Shown in pieces: positions 47,614 to 55,006 of a DNA stretch of 64,000 bases. Each line of letters starts with the position of its first letter. The stretch's first letter is position 1. Both the position numbers and the translations under genes were made by a program. Under the pieces are notes generated by a model, which searched no databases, was not told the DNA's origin, and saw only the letters and a program-made list of their open reading frames with translations. Source of the stretch: Archangium violaceum (GTDB lineage: Bacteria > Myxococcota > Myxococcia > Myxococcales > Myxococcaceae). The stretch spans positions 12,072,001 to 12,136,000 of the forward strand of contig NZ_CP069396.1 of the NCBI RefSeq assembly GCF_016887565.1, written 5' to 3'.

Positions 47614-48363
47614 ATGAAGCAGGTGACGGTCCGGTTCTACGGCTCGCTCAACGACTTCCTGGCCCCCGAGCGCCGTGGCGTCGGGTTCCTCCACACCCTG
47701 GCCGGGCCGTGTTCGGTGAAGGACCTCATCGAGTCGCTCGGCCCGCCCCACCCCGAGGTGGACGTGGTGCTCGTGGATGGCGAGGCCGTGGACTTCTCCC
47801 ACCGCGTCGAGCCCGGCCAGCGCCTGGCCGTGTACCCCGTGTTCTCCGCCATCGACGTGGCGCCGCTCGTGCGCGTGGGGCCCCCTGCCCTCCCCGAGCC
47901 GCGCTTCCTGCTCGACGTGGGTCTCGGCCGGCTCGCGGGCCTGCTGCGCATGCTCGGGTTCGACACCCTGTGGCGCAACGACTACGCCGATGACGTGCTC
48001 GCCCGTGTGTCCCGGGACGAGCAGCGCATCCTGCTCACGCGGGACATCGGTGTGCTCAAGCGCTCCGAGGTGGTTCACGGGTACTTCCCCCGCGAGACGG
48101 ACCCCTCCCAGCAGCTCGTGGAGGTGGTGCGGCGCTTCCGGCTCACCGCGAGCATGCGTCCGTTCACGCGGTGCCTCGCCTGCAATGGCGCGCTCTCCGA
48201 GGCCTCTCACGCGGAGGTCCAGGGCCGAGTACCGGAGCGCGTGCACGCCTCGTTCACCCGCTTCCAGCAGTGCCCCGAGTGCAAGCGCGTGTTCTGGGCC
48301 GGCTCGCACCACGCTCGCATGCAGGTCATCATCGACAAGCTGCGCGAGCTGGAAGGACAGTAG
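47614..48363 (+). CDS. Ubiquitin-like + Mut7-C RNase domain protein
   Basis: 249 residues. The first 85 residues are an MoaD/ThiS-type ubiquitin-like domain often fused to Mut7-C (VTVRFYGSLNDFLAPERRGV, VDVVLVDGEAVDFSHRVEPG). The rest is the Mut7-C PIN-fold domain: EPRFLLDVGLGRLAGLLRML (acidic Asp), RILLTRDIGVLKR (second acidic site), and a zinc ribbon with CLACNGAL and CPECKRVFW. Predicted to be a metal-dependent RNase, possibly linked to RNA surveillance; this is from family knowledge, as no bacterial member has a settled role that I know of. It follows the DUF1279 gene by four bases. Confidence 0.9.
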   Translation: MKQVTVRFYGSLNDFLAPERRGVGFLHTLAGPCSVKDLIESLGPPHPEVDVVLVDGEAVDFSHRVEPGQRLAVYPVFSAIDVAPLVRVGPPALPEPRFLLDVGLGRLAGLLRMLGFDTLWRNDYADDVLARVSRDEQRILLTRDIGVLKRSEVVHGYFPRETDPSQQLVEVVRRFRLTASMRPFTRCLACNGALSEASHAEVQGRVPERVHASFTRFQQCPECKRVFWAGSHHARMQVIIDKLRELEGQ

Positions 48364-48419
48364 GCGTCCTCGGGAGGCGGGCTTCTCGGAGGCTGGCGCC
48401 CGCGCGATCCGGCACAATC

Positions 48420-48575
48420 CTATACGGAGTCCTCCTGGGAGAATTGTGACACTCCCAGGACGGAGAGCCAGGGCACCTCCGGCTGGAACGACAAGCAGAG
48501 AATGCCCGAGCGCTCGTGGGGATGAATCGTGCCCGGCTCCAGGTGGATGACCACTCCTCTCGAATGAGAAGCCAT
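48420..48575 (-). CDS. Possible 51-residue small protein or gene remnant
   Basis: A short open frame from ATG 48575 in a 232-base gap. It reads MASHSRGVVIHLEPGTIHPH, then ERSGILCLSFQPEVPW, and ends QFSQEDSV. Third codon positions are GC-rich like real genes here, and the strand-like composition is protein-like, but the ribosome site (GAGGCGAG) is only moderate and there is no recognisable family. It could be a degenerate remnant. Nothing else is seen in this gap. Confidence 0.3.
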   Translation of the reverse strand: MASHSRGVVIHLEPGTIHPHERSGILCLSFQPEVPWLSVLGVSQFSQEDSV

Positions 48576-48595
48576 CGCTCGCCTCGGAGTTTCCT

Positions 48596-49024
48596 ATGTC
48601 ACTCCCTCACCTATTGTCCCCCTTCGTCCTCGTCCTATTCGTCCTGACCTCGGCCTGCGCGACCACCAGCGCCGTCCAGCTCGGCGCACTCGCGGATCAA
48701 CCGCGTCCGGCCGTCGAGCCGGAGAAGGTCGCCGTCTACCGCACGGCAGATCAGGTGCCCGGCAAGTACGAGGAGATCGCCCTGCTCGACTCGAGGAGCG
48801 CTCCGTTGGTCACGGGCATGGGGACCATGTTCAATTCGATGCGCAAGAAGGCCGGGAAGCTGGGCGCCAATGCCATCATCCTCGATGCCATGAGCGAGCC
48901 AGACACCACCGGCCTGTTGCTCGGAAACCTCTCCGGCGGCATGGAGCGCAAGGGAAAGGCCGTCGCCATCTACGTCTTCCCCAAGAAGTCCTCTTCCAAG
49001 AAATCCGCTTCGGCACAGAAGTGA
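48596..49024 (+). CDS. Small lipoprotein of unknown function
   Basis: 142 residues from ATG 48596. Signal peptide with lipobox VLTSAC (Cys 21). The mature domain reads KVAVYRTADQVPGKYEEIAL, then MFNSMRKKAGKLGANAIIL and a strand GKAVAIYVF, ending in a Lys/Ser-rich tail. The pattern YEEIALL...MRKKAGKLGANAII resembles the small alpha/beta lipoproteins of the DUF4156/RcsF-like type. Its 3' end is followed directly by an inverted copy of the REP-like palindrome before the convergent ileS. Confidence 0.75.
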   Translation: MSLPHLLSPFVLVLFVLTSACATTSAVQLGALADQPRPAVEPEKVAVYRTADQVPGKYEEIALLDSRSAPLVTGMGTMFNSMRKKAGKLGANAIILDAMSEPDTTGLLLGNLSGGMERKGKAVAIYVFPKKSSSKKSASAQK

Positions 49025-49037
49025 CCACGGGGTGAAG

Positions 49038-49072
49038 ACCCTCACCCCGTCCCTCTCCCAGAGGGAGAGGGG
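49038..49072 (-). repeat. REP-like intergenic palindrome, copy 3 (inverted)
   Basis: ACCCTCACCCCG followed by CCCTCTCCC A GAGGGAGAGGG: the same element as at 9134-9170 and 42240-42275 in opposite orientation. It fills most of the 75-base convergent gap between a lipoprotein gene and ileS, consistent with a bidirectional terminator role. Confidence 0.7.
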
Positions 49073-49099
49073 TTGTTGGTCGTGGTTGTTGTTGGGACC

Positions 49100-51991
49100 T
49101 CAGCTCAGCGCTTCCTGGCACTTGGCGCAGACTTCCGCGCCAGACTCGACCTTCTCCGAGTACGTCCAGCAGCGCGGGCACTTCGCTCCCTTCGCCGGCA
49201 ACACCTCCGCCTTCACTTCCTCGCCCAGCACCTGCGCCACATTCAACGCCTGCGCCTTCTCCCCCGCCCCGTCCGCCAGCTCCACCTGGCTCACGATCAG
49301 CAGCCCCGGCAGCTCCGCCTCGTTCGCCTTCAGGAACTCCCGCGCCTTGCCGCTCGCGCTCAGCACCACCCGCGCTTCCAGCGACGCGCCGATCATCTTG
49401 TCCCGCCGCGCCGCCTCCAGCAGCCCCTGCACCGCACTCCGCACCGCGAAGAGCTTCTCGTAACGCTCCGCCAGCGCCGCGTCCGTCTTCACCGCCGGCT
49501 CCGGGAAGTCCGTCAGGTACACGCTCTCCGCCTTCTTCCCCGGCAGGTACTGCCACGCCTCCTCCGCCGTGAAGCTCATCACCGGCGCCAGCAGTTGCAG
49601 CAGCACCGTCGCTACCTCGTGCAGCACCGTCTGCGCGCTCCGCCTCGCGTGACCCGTCGCCTTCGTCGTGTACAGCCGGTCCTTCAGGATGTCGAAGTAC
49701 ACCGCCGACAGGTCTCCCGCGCAGAAGTCCACCACCGTCGCGTACACCAGGTGGAACTCGTACGCCTCGTACGCCTTCTTCACCCGCGCCACCACCTCCG
49801 CCAACCGGCCCCTCGCCCACGTGTCCAGCGTCAGCAGCTCACCCGCCGGCACCGCGTCCTTCGCCGGATCGAAGTCGTACAGGTTGCTCAGTGCATACCG
49901 GATGGTGTTGCGGATCTTCCGGTAGCCCTCGCTCAGGCCCTTGAGGATCTGGTCCGACAGCCGCACGTCGTTGCGGTAGTCGCTCGAGGCCACCCACAGC
50001 CGCAGCACCTCGGCTCCGTACTGCTGGATGATCTTCTCCGGCGCCACCACGTTGCCCCGGCTCTTCGACATCTTCTCGCCCGCGCCGTCCACCACGAAGC
50101 CGTGCGTCAGGCAGGCCTTGTACGGCGATACGTCCCGCGTCCCCACCGACACCAGGATGGATGAGTGGAACCAGCCCCGGTGCTGATCACTCCCCTCCAG
50201 GAACAGGTCCGCCGGAATCCGCTGCCGCCGCTCCGACACCGCGCTGAACGCGCACGCCGAGTCGAACCACACGTCCAGGATGTCCGTCTCGCGGCGGAAC
50301 TCCGTCTTGCCGCACTTCTGGCACGTGTAGCCCGCGGGGAGGAACTCCTTCACCGGCGTGCGGTACCACACGCCCGCGCCCTCCTTCTCCACCGCCGCCG
50401 CCACCTTCTCCATCAGCTCCGCGGAGATGACCGACTCCTCGCACCCCTCGCAGTACGCGATGGGGATGGGCACGCCCCACGTCCTCTGCCGGCTGATGCA
50501 CCAGTCCGGCCGCGTCTCCAGCATGCCCCGGATCCGGCTGTGCCCCCACGACGGCACCCACTGCACCCGGTCCACCTCGTCCAGCACCTGCTGCCGGAAC
50601 GTCTTCTCGCCCTTGAGCGGCTTGTCCAGCGGGATGAACCACTGGTACGTCGCGCTGAGGATGACAGGGTTGTGGCACCGCCAGCAGTGCGGATAGCTGT
50701 GCTCGACCTTGTCCGACTTGTCGTTGAGCAGCGCGCCCTTCTCGACCAGCGCGTCGATGACGACCGGGTTGGCCTCGAAGACCTTCTTGCCCGCCAGCCA
50801 CCCGCCCACGCTCTCGTCGTAGCGGCCGTCCTGGCGCACCGGGTTGTAGATGTCGAGCCCGTACTTCAGGCCCACCTCGTAGTCCTCCTGGCCGTGCCCC
50901 GGCGCCGTGTGCACCAGGCCCGTACCGGCCTCCAGCGTCACGTGCTCGCCCAGCAGAATCCTTCCCTGACGCTCGTAGAAGACGTGCCGGTAGGTGCAGC
51001 CCTCCAGCTCGTCACCGCGCGCGTAGGCGAGGATGCGCTCCGGCTCCACCAGCGCGGCCGCCGACACCTCTTCGCCGGCCACCTTCACGTTCTTCACCGC
51101 CAGCTCGTCCGCCTTCACCTCGGCCAGCACCTTGGACAGCAGGTCCTTCGCCACGCAGATGACGCGCTCGCCGAGCGCGTAGAACACGTACTCGTACTCC
51201 GCGTTCACCGCGATGGCCAGGTTGGCCGGCAGCGTCCACGGCGTCGTGGTCCAGATGACGAACGAGACGTTCTTCCCCTTCAGCGCCGGCACCCGCTCGG
51301 CCACCTCGGGGCCCGCCGGGAAGGCCACGTACACCGACGGGCTCGCGTGGTCCTCGTACTCCACCTCGGCCTCGGCCAGCGCCGTCTGGTCCGTCAGGCA
51401 GAAGTACACCGGCTTCTTGCGCCGGTAGAGCATGCCCCGCTTCGCGAACGTGGCCAGCTCGCGGATCTCCTGCGCCTCGTAGGGGAAGTCGAGCGTGCGG
51501 TACGGGTGCTCCCAGTCCCCGAGGATGCCCAGGCGCTTGAACTCGGTGCGCTGGATGTCGATGAACTCCAGCGCGTACGCGCGGCACTGCTCCAGGAAGG
51601 CCTCCCGGTCCAGCGTCCGCTTGTCGATCTTCTTGTCCTTGAGCCGCTTCTCCACCGCCTGTTCGATCGGCAGACCGTGGGTATCCCAGCCCGGGATGTA
51701 GTCGCACCGGCGGCCCGCCAGGTTGCGGTACTTCACGACGATGTCCTTGAGGACCTTGTTGAGCGCGTGGCCCGCGTGGATGTGCCCGTTGGCGTAGGGC
51801 GGCCCATCCGTCAGGACGAAGGGCTCGGCCTGCGTGCGCCGCTCGAGAATCTTCCCCCAGATGCCCCGCTCCGCCCACCAGCCGAGCATCCTCGGCTCCA
51901 GCTGGGCCAGGTTCCCCTTCATGGGGAAGTCCGTCTTGGGGAGATTGACCGAGTCCTTGTAATCCTTCGGGGGTGCACCGGCGTCGCTCAT
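49100..51991 (-). CDS. ileS: Isoleucyl-tRNA synthetase
   Basis: 963 residues from ATG 51991 (a GTG at 52009 is possible). It charges tRNA-Ile with isoleucine and edits valine. Class I motifs: PPYANGHIHAGHALNKVLKD (HxGH) and EKMSKSRGNVVAPE (KMSKS). The editing domain contains VIWTTTPWTLPANLAI, the centre has RGWFHSSILVS, and a C-terminal zinc ribbon reads CPRCWTYSEK and CAKCQEAL. Bacterial-type IleS1 in layout. GGAGG lies two bases before the start, closer than ideal. A hairpin (52057-52076) separates it from the Cys-rich gene upstream, so it probably has its own promoter. Confidence 0.97.
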   Translation of the reverse strand: MSDAGAPPKDYKDSVNLPKTDFPMKGNLAQLEPRMLGWWAERGIWGKILERRTQAEPFVLTDGPPYANGHIHAGHALNKVLKDIVVKYRNLAGRRCDYIPGWDTHGLPIEQAVEKRLKDKKIDKRTLDREAFLEQCRAYALEFIDIQRTEFKRLGILGDWEHPYRTLDFPYEAQEIRELATFAKRGMLYRRKKPVYFCLTDQTALAEAEVEYEDHASPSVYVAFPAGPEVAERVPALKGKNVSFVIWTTTPWTLPANLAIAVNAEYEYVFYALGERVICVAKDLLSKVLAEVKADELAVKNVKVAGEEVSAAALVEPERILAYARGDELEGCTYRHVFYERQGRILLGEHVTLEAGTGLVHTAPGHGQEDYEVGLKYGLDIYNPVRQDGRYDESVGGWLAGKKVFEANPVVIDALVEKGALLNDKSDKVEHSYPHCWRCHNPVILSATYQWFIPLDKPLKGEKTFRQQVLDEVDRVQWVPSWGHSRIRGMLETRPDWCISRQRTWGVPIPIAYCEGCEESVISAELMEKVAAAVEKEGAGVWYRTPVKEFLPAGYTCQKCGKTEFRRETDILDVWFDSACAFSAVSERRQRIPADLFLEGSDQHRGWFHSSILVSVGTRDVSPYKACLTHGFVVDGAGEKMSKSRGNVVAPEKIIQQYGAEVLRLWVASSDYRNDVRLSDQILKGLSEGYRKIRNTIRYALSNLYDFDPAKDAVPAGELLTLDTWARGRLAEVVARVKKAYEAYEFHLVYATVVDFCAGDLSAVYFDILKDRLYTTKATGHARRSAQTVLHEVATVLLQLLAPVMSFTAEEAWQYLPGKKAESVYLTDFPEPAVKTDAALAERYEKLFAVRSAVQGLLEAARRDKMIGASLEARVVLSASGKAREFLKANEAELPGLLIVSQVELADGAGEKAQALNVAQVLGEEVKAEVLPAKGAKCPRCWTYSEKVESGAEVCAKCQEALS

Positions 51992-52056
51992 GACCTCCGG
52001 CCGTAACACGAGGCCCGGAGTGCTTCAACCGCATCCCCCTCCGGCCGAGCCCTCCC

Positions 52057-52076
52057 CTCCCCCGAAGCAGGGGGAG
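52057..52076 (-). terminator. 7-bp hairpin between the CX3C gene and ileS
   Basis: CTCCCCC (52057-52063) pairs with GGGGGAG (52070-52076) across a 6-base loop, seven bases after the stop of the minus-strand CX3C gene. It is a likely end of the TadE/G operon. Confidence 0.45.
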
Positions 52077-52082
52077 CGGCCC

Positions 52083-52415
52083 CTAATACTTCGACCGGTT
52101 GTTCTGCCCCTGCTGCTTCCGGTGCTTGTTCCGCTGCGGCTTCTCCTTGGGGCAGTCCTTGCTGCACGCGTTGAACTTCTCCTCGAAGTGCTCGGAGCAG
52201 CGCCGCGAGCAGTTCTCGAAGCCGCCCTTGTTGCTCTCGGGGTTCGGGCACTTCGCCACGCACTGCTGCATCGTCCCGGAGGCCTTCTCGGTGCAGGCCG
52301 CCTCGCACGTGTTGGCCTTCTTCGGGGTGCCCGCCGCGCTCGCCGGCAGCGCCAGCAGCGCTCCGCCCAGCACCAACACGCCCCAGGCCCTTCCCAGTCG
52401 CGTCATCGTCCGCAT
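52083..52415 (-). CDS. Exported protein with two CX3C-X10-CX3C units
   Basis: 110 residues from ATG 52415 (GAGGGG six bases upstream). Signal peptide with core WGVLVLGGALLALPASA. The mature domain holds eight cysteines in four CX3C motifs: CEAAC, ten residues, CVAKC, twelve residues, CSRRC, ten residues, CSKDC. This is an exact repeat of a CX3C-X10-CX3C unit, the spacing expected of a helical hairpin stapled by two disulphides, similar in principle to eukaryotic twin-CX3C proteins. A Lys/Gln/Asn-rich tail follows. No known bacterial family recognised. It lies ten bases after the serine-hydrolase lipoprotein gene and is probably last in the TadE/G operon. Confidence 0.78.
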   Translation of the reverse strand: MRTMTRLGRAWGVLVLGGALLALPASAAGTPKKANTCEAACTEKASGTMQQCVAKCPNPESNKGGFENCSRRCSEHFEEKFNACSKDCPKEKPQRNKHRKQQGQNNRSKY

Positions 52416-52425
52416 GTGTCGCCCC

Positions 52426-53400
52426 TCAATCGCAGTCCTTCGGTACGGGGGCCGACTCTGGCAGGCCGAACGAGGCCGGTTCGAGCACGCCCGCCACGTC
52501 ATGGCAGGAGAGCGTCGCATCGCGGGAGACGGTCCGGTACAGCACGCACGAGGCGCGCTCGATGAAGGGCGCCTGGCGCCGCCAGTAGTCCCCGCCACGG
52601 CGGGCCAGCAGCGCCACGGCGTAGCGGTCTCCACCGGGCACCTGCACCACCCCCACCTCGGTGAGCGTGTTGTACACGGCGTCGTCCGAGCAGCAGCCGG
52701 GTGGCAGCCACCCCGCCTTGTGCATCAGCGTGACGCGCGCGGGCTCCGGCAGCAGCGCCCCCATCCACCCGCCGCATCCGGTGCGCGGGGTGAGCGTCAT
52801 CCACTGCCGCAGCGCCTCCGTCTCCGCCCCACCCAGCAGCTCGCCCCGGTCCCACCGCGAGAGCACCTCCACCACGTCCCGGGCGGTGAAGTAGTTGTCC
52901 CCGCCCATCTCCCGCGGCGAGTTGGTCGCCTGGCGCGGCTTGCCGTACCGCCACCGGGTGAGCGCGGTGTGCCTCAGCCCCAGCTCGCGGTACCAGTCGT
53001 TGACGGCGTCCGGACCGATCAGGTCGATGACCTCGCCCGAGGCCTCGTTGTCCGATGTGCGGAAGATGGGCCCGGCATGGGGAGCCACCTTGTCGGTGCC
53101 CACGCGCGCGAGCGCCGCCGCCACCCAGAGCACCTTCGCCGCGCTGGCCGAGACGTGGGGTACCTCGTCCGCCACGCCCGCGTACTCGCCCGTGCGGAGG
53201 TTGCGCACGGCGATGGCCACGTCCGTTCCGGGAGACAGCAGGGGAGCCTCGGCGGCCAGCCGCGCCACCGCCTCCTGGAGCGTCGCGGGCAGCGCGGGAG
53301 CCACCTTCACGGGCTCGGGACGGGCCTCGCGCGCCACGCATCCCGGCACGGCGAGCAATCCCAGGGCCACGCACGCACCGAGCACCGGACCGCGTGTCAT
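52426..53400 (-). CDS. Beta-lactamase-fold serine hydrolase lipoprotein
   Basis: 324 residues. Lipoprotein signal with LLAVPGCVARE (Cys 21). The catalytic domain has the active-site SxxK as SAAK in VSASAAKVLW, the SxN motif as SDN in FRTSDNEASG, and the third motif as KAG (LMHKAGWLP) in place of KTG. The fold is that of class A beta-lactamases and related D-Ala-D-Ala peptidases. It could act on cell-wall peptides or be a binding protein; beta-lactam hydrolysis should not be assumed. Its ATG overlaps the previous stop by four bases, placing it firmly in the TadE/G operon. Confidence 0.85.
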   Translation of the reverse strand: MTRGPVLGACVALGLLAVPGCVAREARPEPVKVAPALPATLQEAVARLAAEAPLLSPGTDVAIAVRNLRTGEYAGVADEVPHVSASAAKVLWVAAALARVGTDKVAPHAGPIFRTSDNEASGEVIDLIGPDAVNDWYRELGLRHTALTRWRYGKPRQATNSPREMGGDNYFTARDVVEVLSRWDRGELLGGAETEALRQWMTLTPRTGCGGWMGALLPEPARVTLMHKAGWLPPGCCSDDAVYNTLTEVGVVQVPGGDRYAVALLARRGGDYWRRQAPFIERASCVLYRTVSRDATLSCHDVAGVLEPASFGLPESAPVPKDCD

Positions 53401-54104
53401 TCGGTGAGGTCCTCGTCATCGCGGGCGAGGTGCCCACCCAGCACGACCACCGACAGCTGGCCCTTCTCCAGGGGACGGGCCAGCACCACCACCCGCTCGC
53501 TGCCCTTGCGGTAGGTGCCCGGGCGCTTCTCCTCCCAACCGGCGGCCTTCATGGCATCGCGGTAGAAGGCGGCGAGCTGCTCGGCCGTGGCGGTGATGAC
53601 GTACGAGAGCGAGCGTCCGGCCTCGACGTCGCTGGTGACGAGCTGCGAGGCTCCCGGATACACGGGCGCGAAGGTGTTGTCGGCCGAGGGATTGCGGATC
53701 TGCCCCACGTTGGCGGTGCCCAGCAGCACGCGCGTCGTCTTCCCATCCGGGTTGACCCGCAGGAACACGGTGTACGTGAGGTCCCGGTTCACATCCAGCG
53801 CCGTCAGGGACATGGCCCCGTGGACGACCACCTGGTGTGAGGGCGGGGGGATGTAGAACCCCTGCTCCTTGAACTGCGCGGCGAAGTGGCGGAACAGGTC
53901 CGTCGGCTTCCACGAGGACGTCACCGCGTGCAGCTTCATGGGGATGCCGAGCGCCACCTGCACGCCCTCCACCTCCACCTGCGACACCATCCCCGGCACG
54001 TCCCACTCGAAGCGCTTCTTCTTCTCCGGCTCCGCCGCGCTGGCCGGCAGGAGCGCTCCGAGCACGAGCGCCACCACCAGCCCCGCCCTCACAACCCCAA
54101 CCAT
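53397..54104 (-). CDS. Exported protein of unknown function in the TadE/G operon
   Basis: 235 residues. Signal peptide RAGLVVALVLGALLPASA. The mature protein has two similar halves: KPTDLFRHFAAQFKEQGFYI with following strands (VVVHGAMSLTALD, LTYTVFLRVNPDGKTTRVLL), and TAEQLAAFYRDAMKAAGWEE with following strands (RVVVLARP, QLSVVVLGGH). Each looks like a helix followed by a sheet, which may be an internal duplication. No known family recognised. It overlaps the TadE-like gene upstream by 16 bases and the hydrolase gene downstream by four. Confidence 0.75.
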   Translation of the reverse strand: MVGVVRAGLVVALVLGALLPASAAEPEKKKRFEWDVPGMVSQVEVEGVQVALGIPMKLHAVTSSWKPTDLFRHFAAQFKEQGFYIPPPSHQVVVHGAMSLTALDVNRDLTYTVFLRVNPDGKTTRVLLGTANVGQIRNPSADNTFAPVYPGASQLVTSDVEAGRSLSYVITATAEQLAAFYRDAMKAAGWEEKRPGTYRKGSERVVVLARPLEKGQLSVVVLGGHLARDDEDLTE

Positions 54105-55006
54105 CTGTTACCCCGGTCCTTGTACTTGGAGTTGCGGCTCCCGGTGCGCACGTTGGTCATCCAGTCATTGGGACCGCTGTCGCCATCCCGGAACTCGGGG
54201 TCCGGCTTGCCGCTCTGGTAGCTCATCCAGAAGGTGCCATCGAGGCTGCCGGGCGCCGCGTTCACGATGGCCATCGCCATGGCCTGGCCGGCGCCCATGC
54301 CCGAGGCACCCGTCTGGCCGTACACGTTGCGCACCAGGCCCGAGAAGGCATCGTTGCCCCCGCTGTGGAGCAGGTGGTCCGTGCTCTCCGCGCCCCCGGA
54401 CAGCCCCCAGTCATCCAGCATGATGGCGACCCGGCCCTGGCTGCAGTCGCCACCCGAGGCCATTCCCATGGCGCAGAAGGTGAACCACCCCAGGTTCGGG
54501 TAGTTCTTCACCTTGAAGAAGCCCTCGCCGCCCTGGTCCAGGAAGGACTTGGGGAAGTTGACGACCCGCAGCTGCGCGCTCCCGTGGCAGGCCATGCCCC
54601 CGCTGCCGCCCGGGTAGGCCTGGTAGTTGTTCTGGGACATGTTCGCCACCTGGTCCGACTCACAGGTGACGTTCAGGCCCCTGGCCTCGGTGAACACCAG
54701 CTTCACCGTGCTGTCGCCGCTCTTCTTGGACTCGCGCCCATCGAAGCTTGCGAAGCGGCCCGTCGCATCGGAGCCCGCGCTGTTGATGGCCTGCTCGCGG
54801 GGCGAGTAGTCATTGGGATGCTGGTGCATCCGCTTCGCCGTGGTGTCCCACAGCGCGTTGGCGGCCGCCTCGTGCACCTTGGGCGCCAGGTAGCCCAGCT
54901 CCGCCAGGTGGATGCCCCACACCAGGATGGAGACGAAGACGATCAACCCGAGCGCCGTCTCGACGAGCGACTGTCCGCGCGGCGCGCGGCGGGGGAGCTT
55001 GCTCAT
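54089..55006 (-). CDS. TadE-like protein with large exported domain
   Basis: 305 residues from ATG 55006. The N-terminus is a TadE/pseudopilin-type anchor: basic PRRAPRGQSLVETALGLIVF (with the Glu after the cleavage-type Gly-Gln-Ser) and a hydrophobic helix VSILVWGIHLAELGYL. The long mature domain is rich in Gly, Asn, Ser and Asp with several cysteines and aromatic residues, unlike short TadE proteins. It probably sits in the inner membrane with a periplasmic domain, or is assembled in a pilus-like structure. Its ATG overlaps the stop of the TadG-like gene (ATGA). Confidence 0.82.
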   Translation of the reverse strand: MSKLPRRAPRGQSLVETALGLIVFVSILVWGIHLAELGYLAPKVHEAAANALWDTTAKRMHQHPNDYSPREQAINSAGSDATGRFASFDGRESKKSGDSTVKLVFTEARGLNVTCESDQVANMSQNNYQAYPGGSGGMACHGSAQLRVVNFPKSFLDQGGEGFFKVKNYPNLGWFTFCAMGMASGGDCSQGRVAIMLDDWGLSGGAESTDHLLHSGGNDAFSGLVRNVYGQTGASGMGAGQAMAMAIVNAAPGSLDGTFWMSYQSGKPDPEFRDGDSGPNDWMTNVRTGSRNSKYKDRGNRWLGL

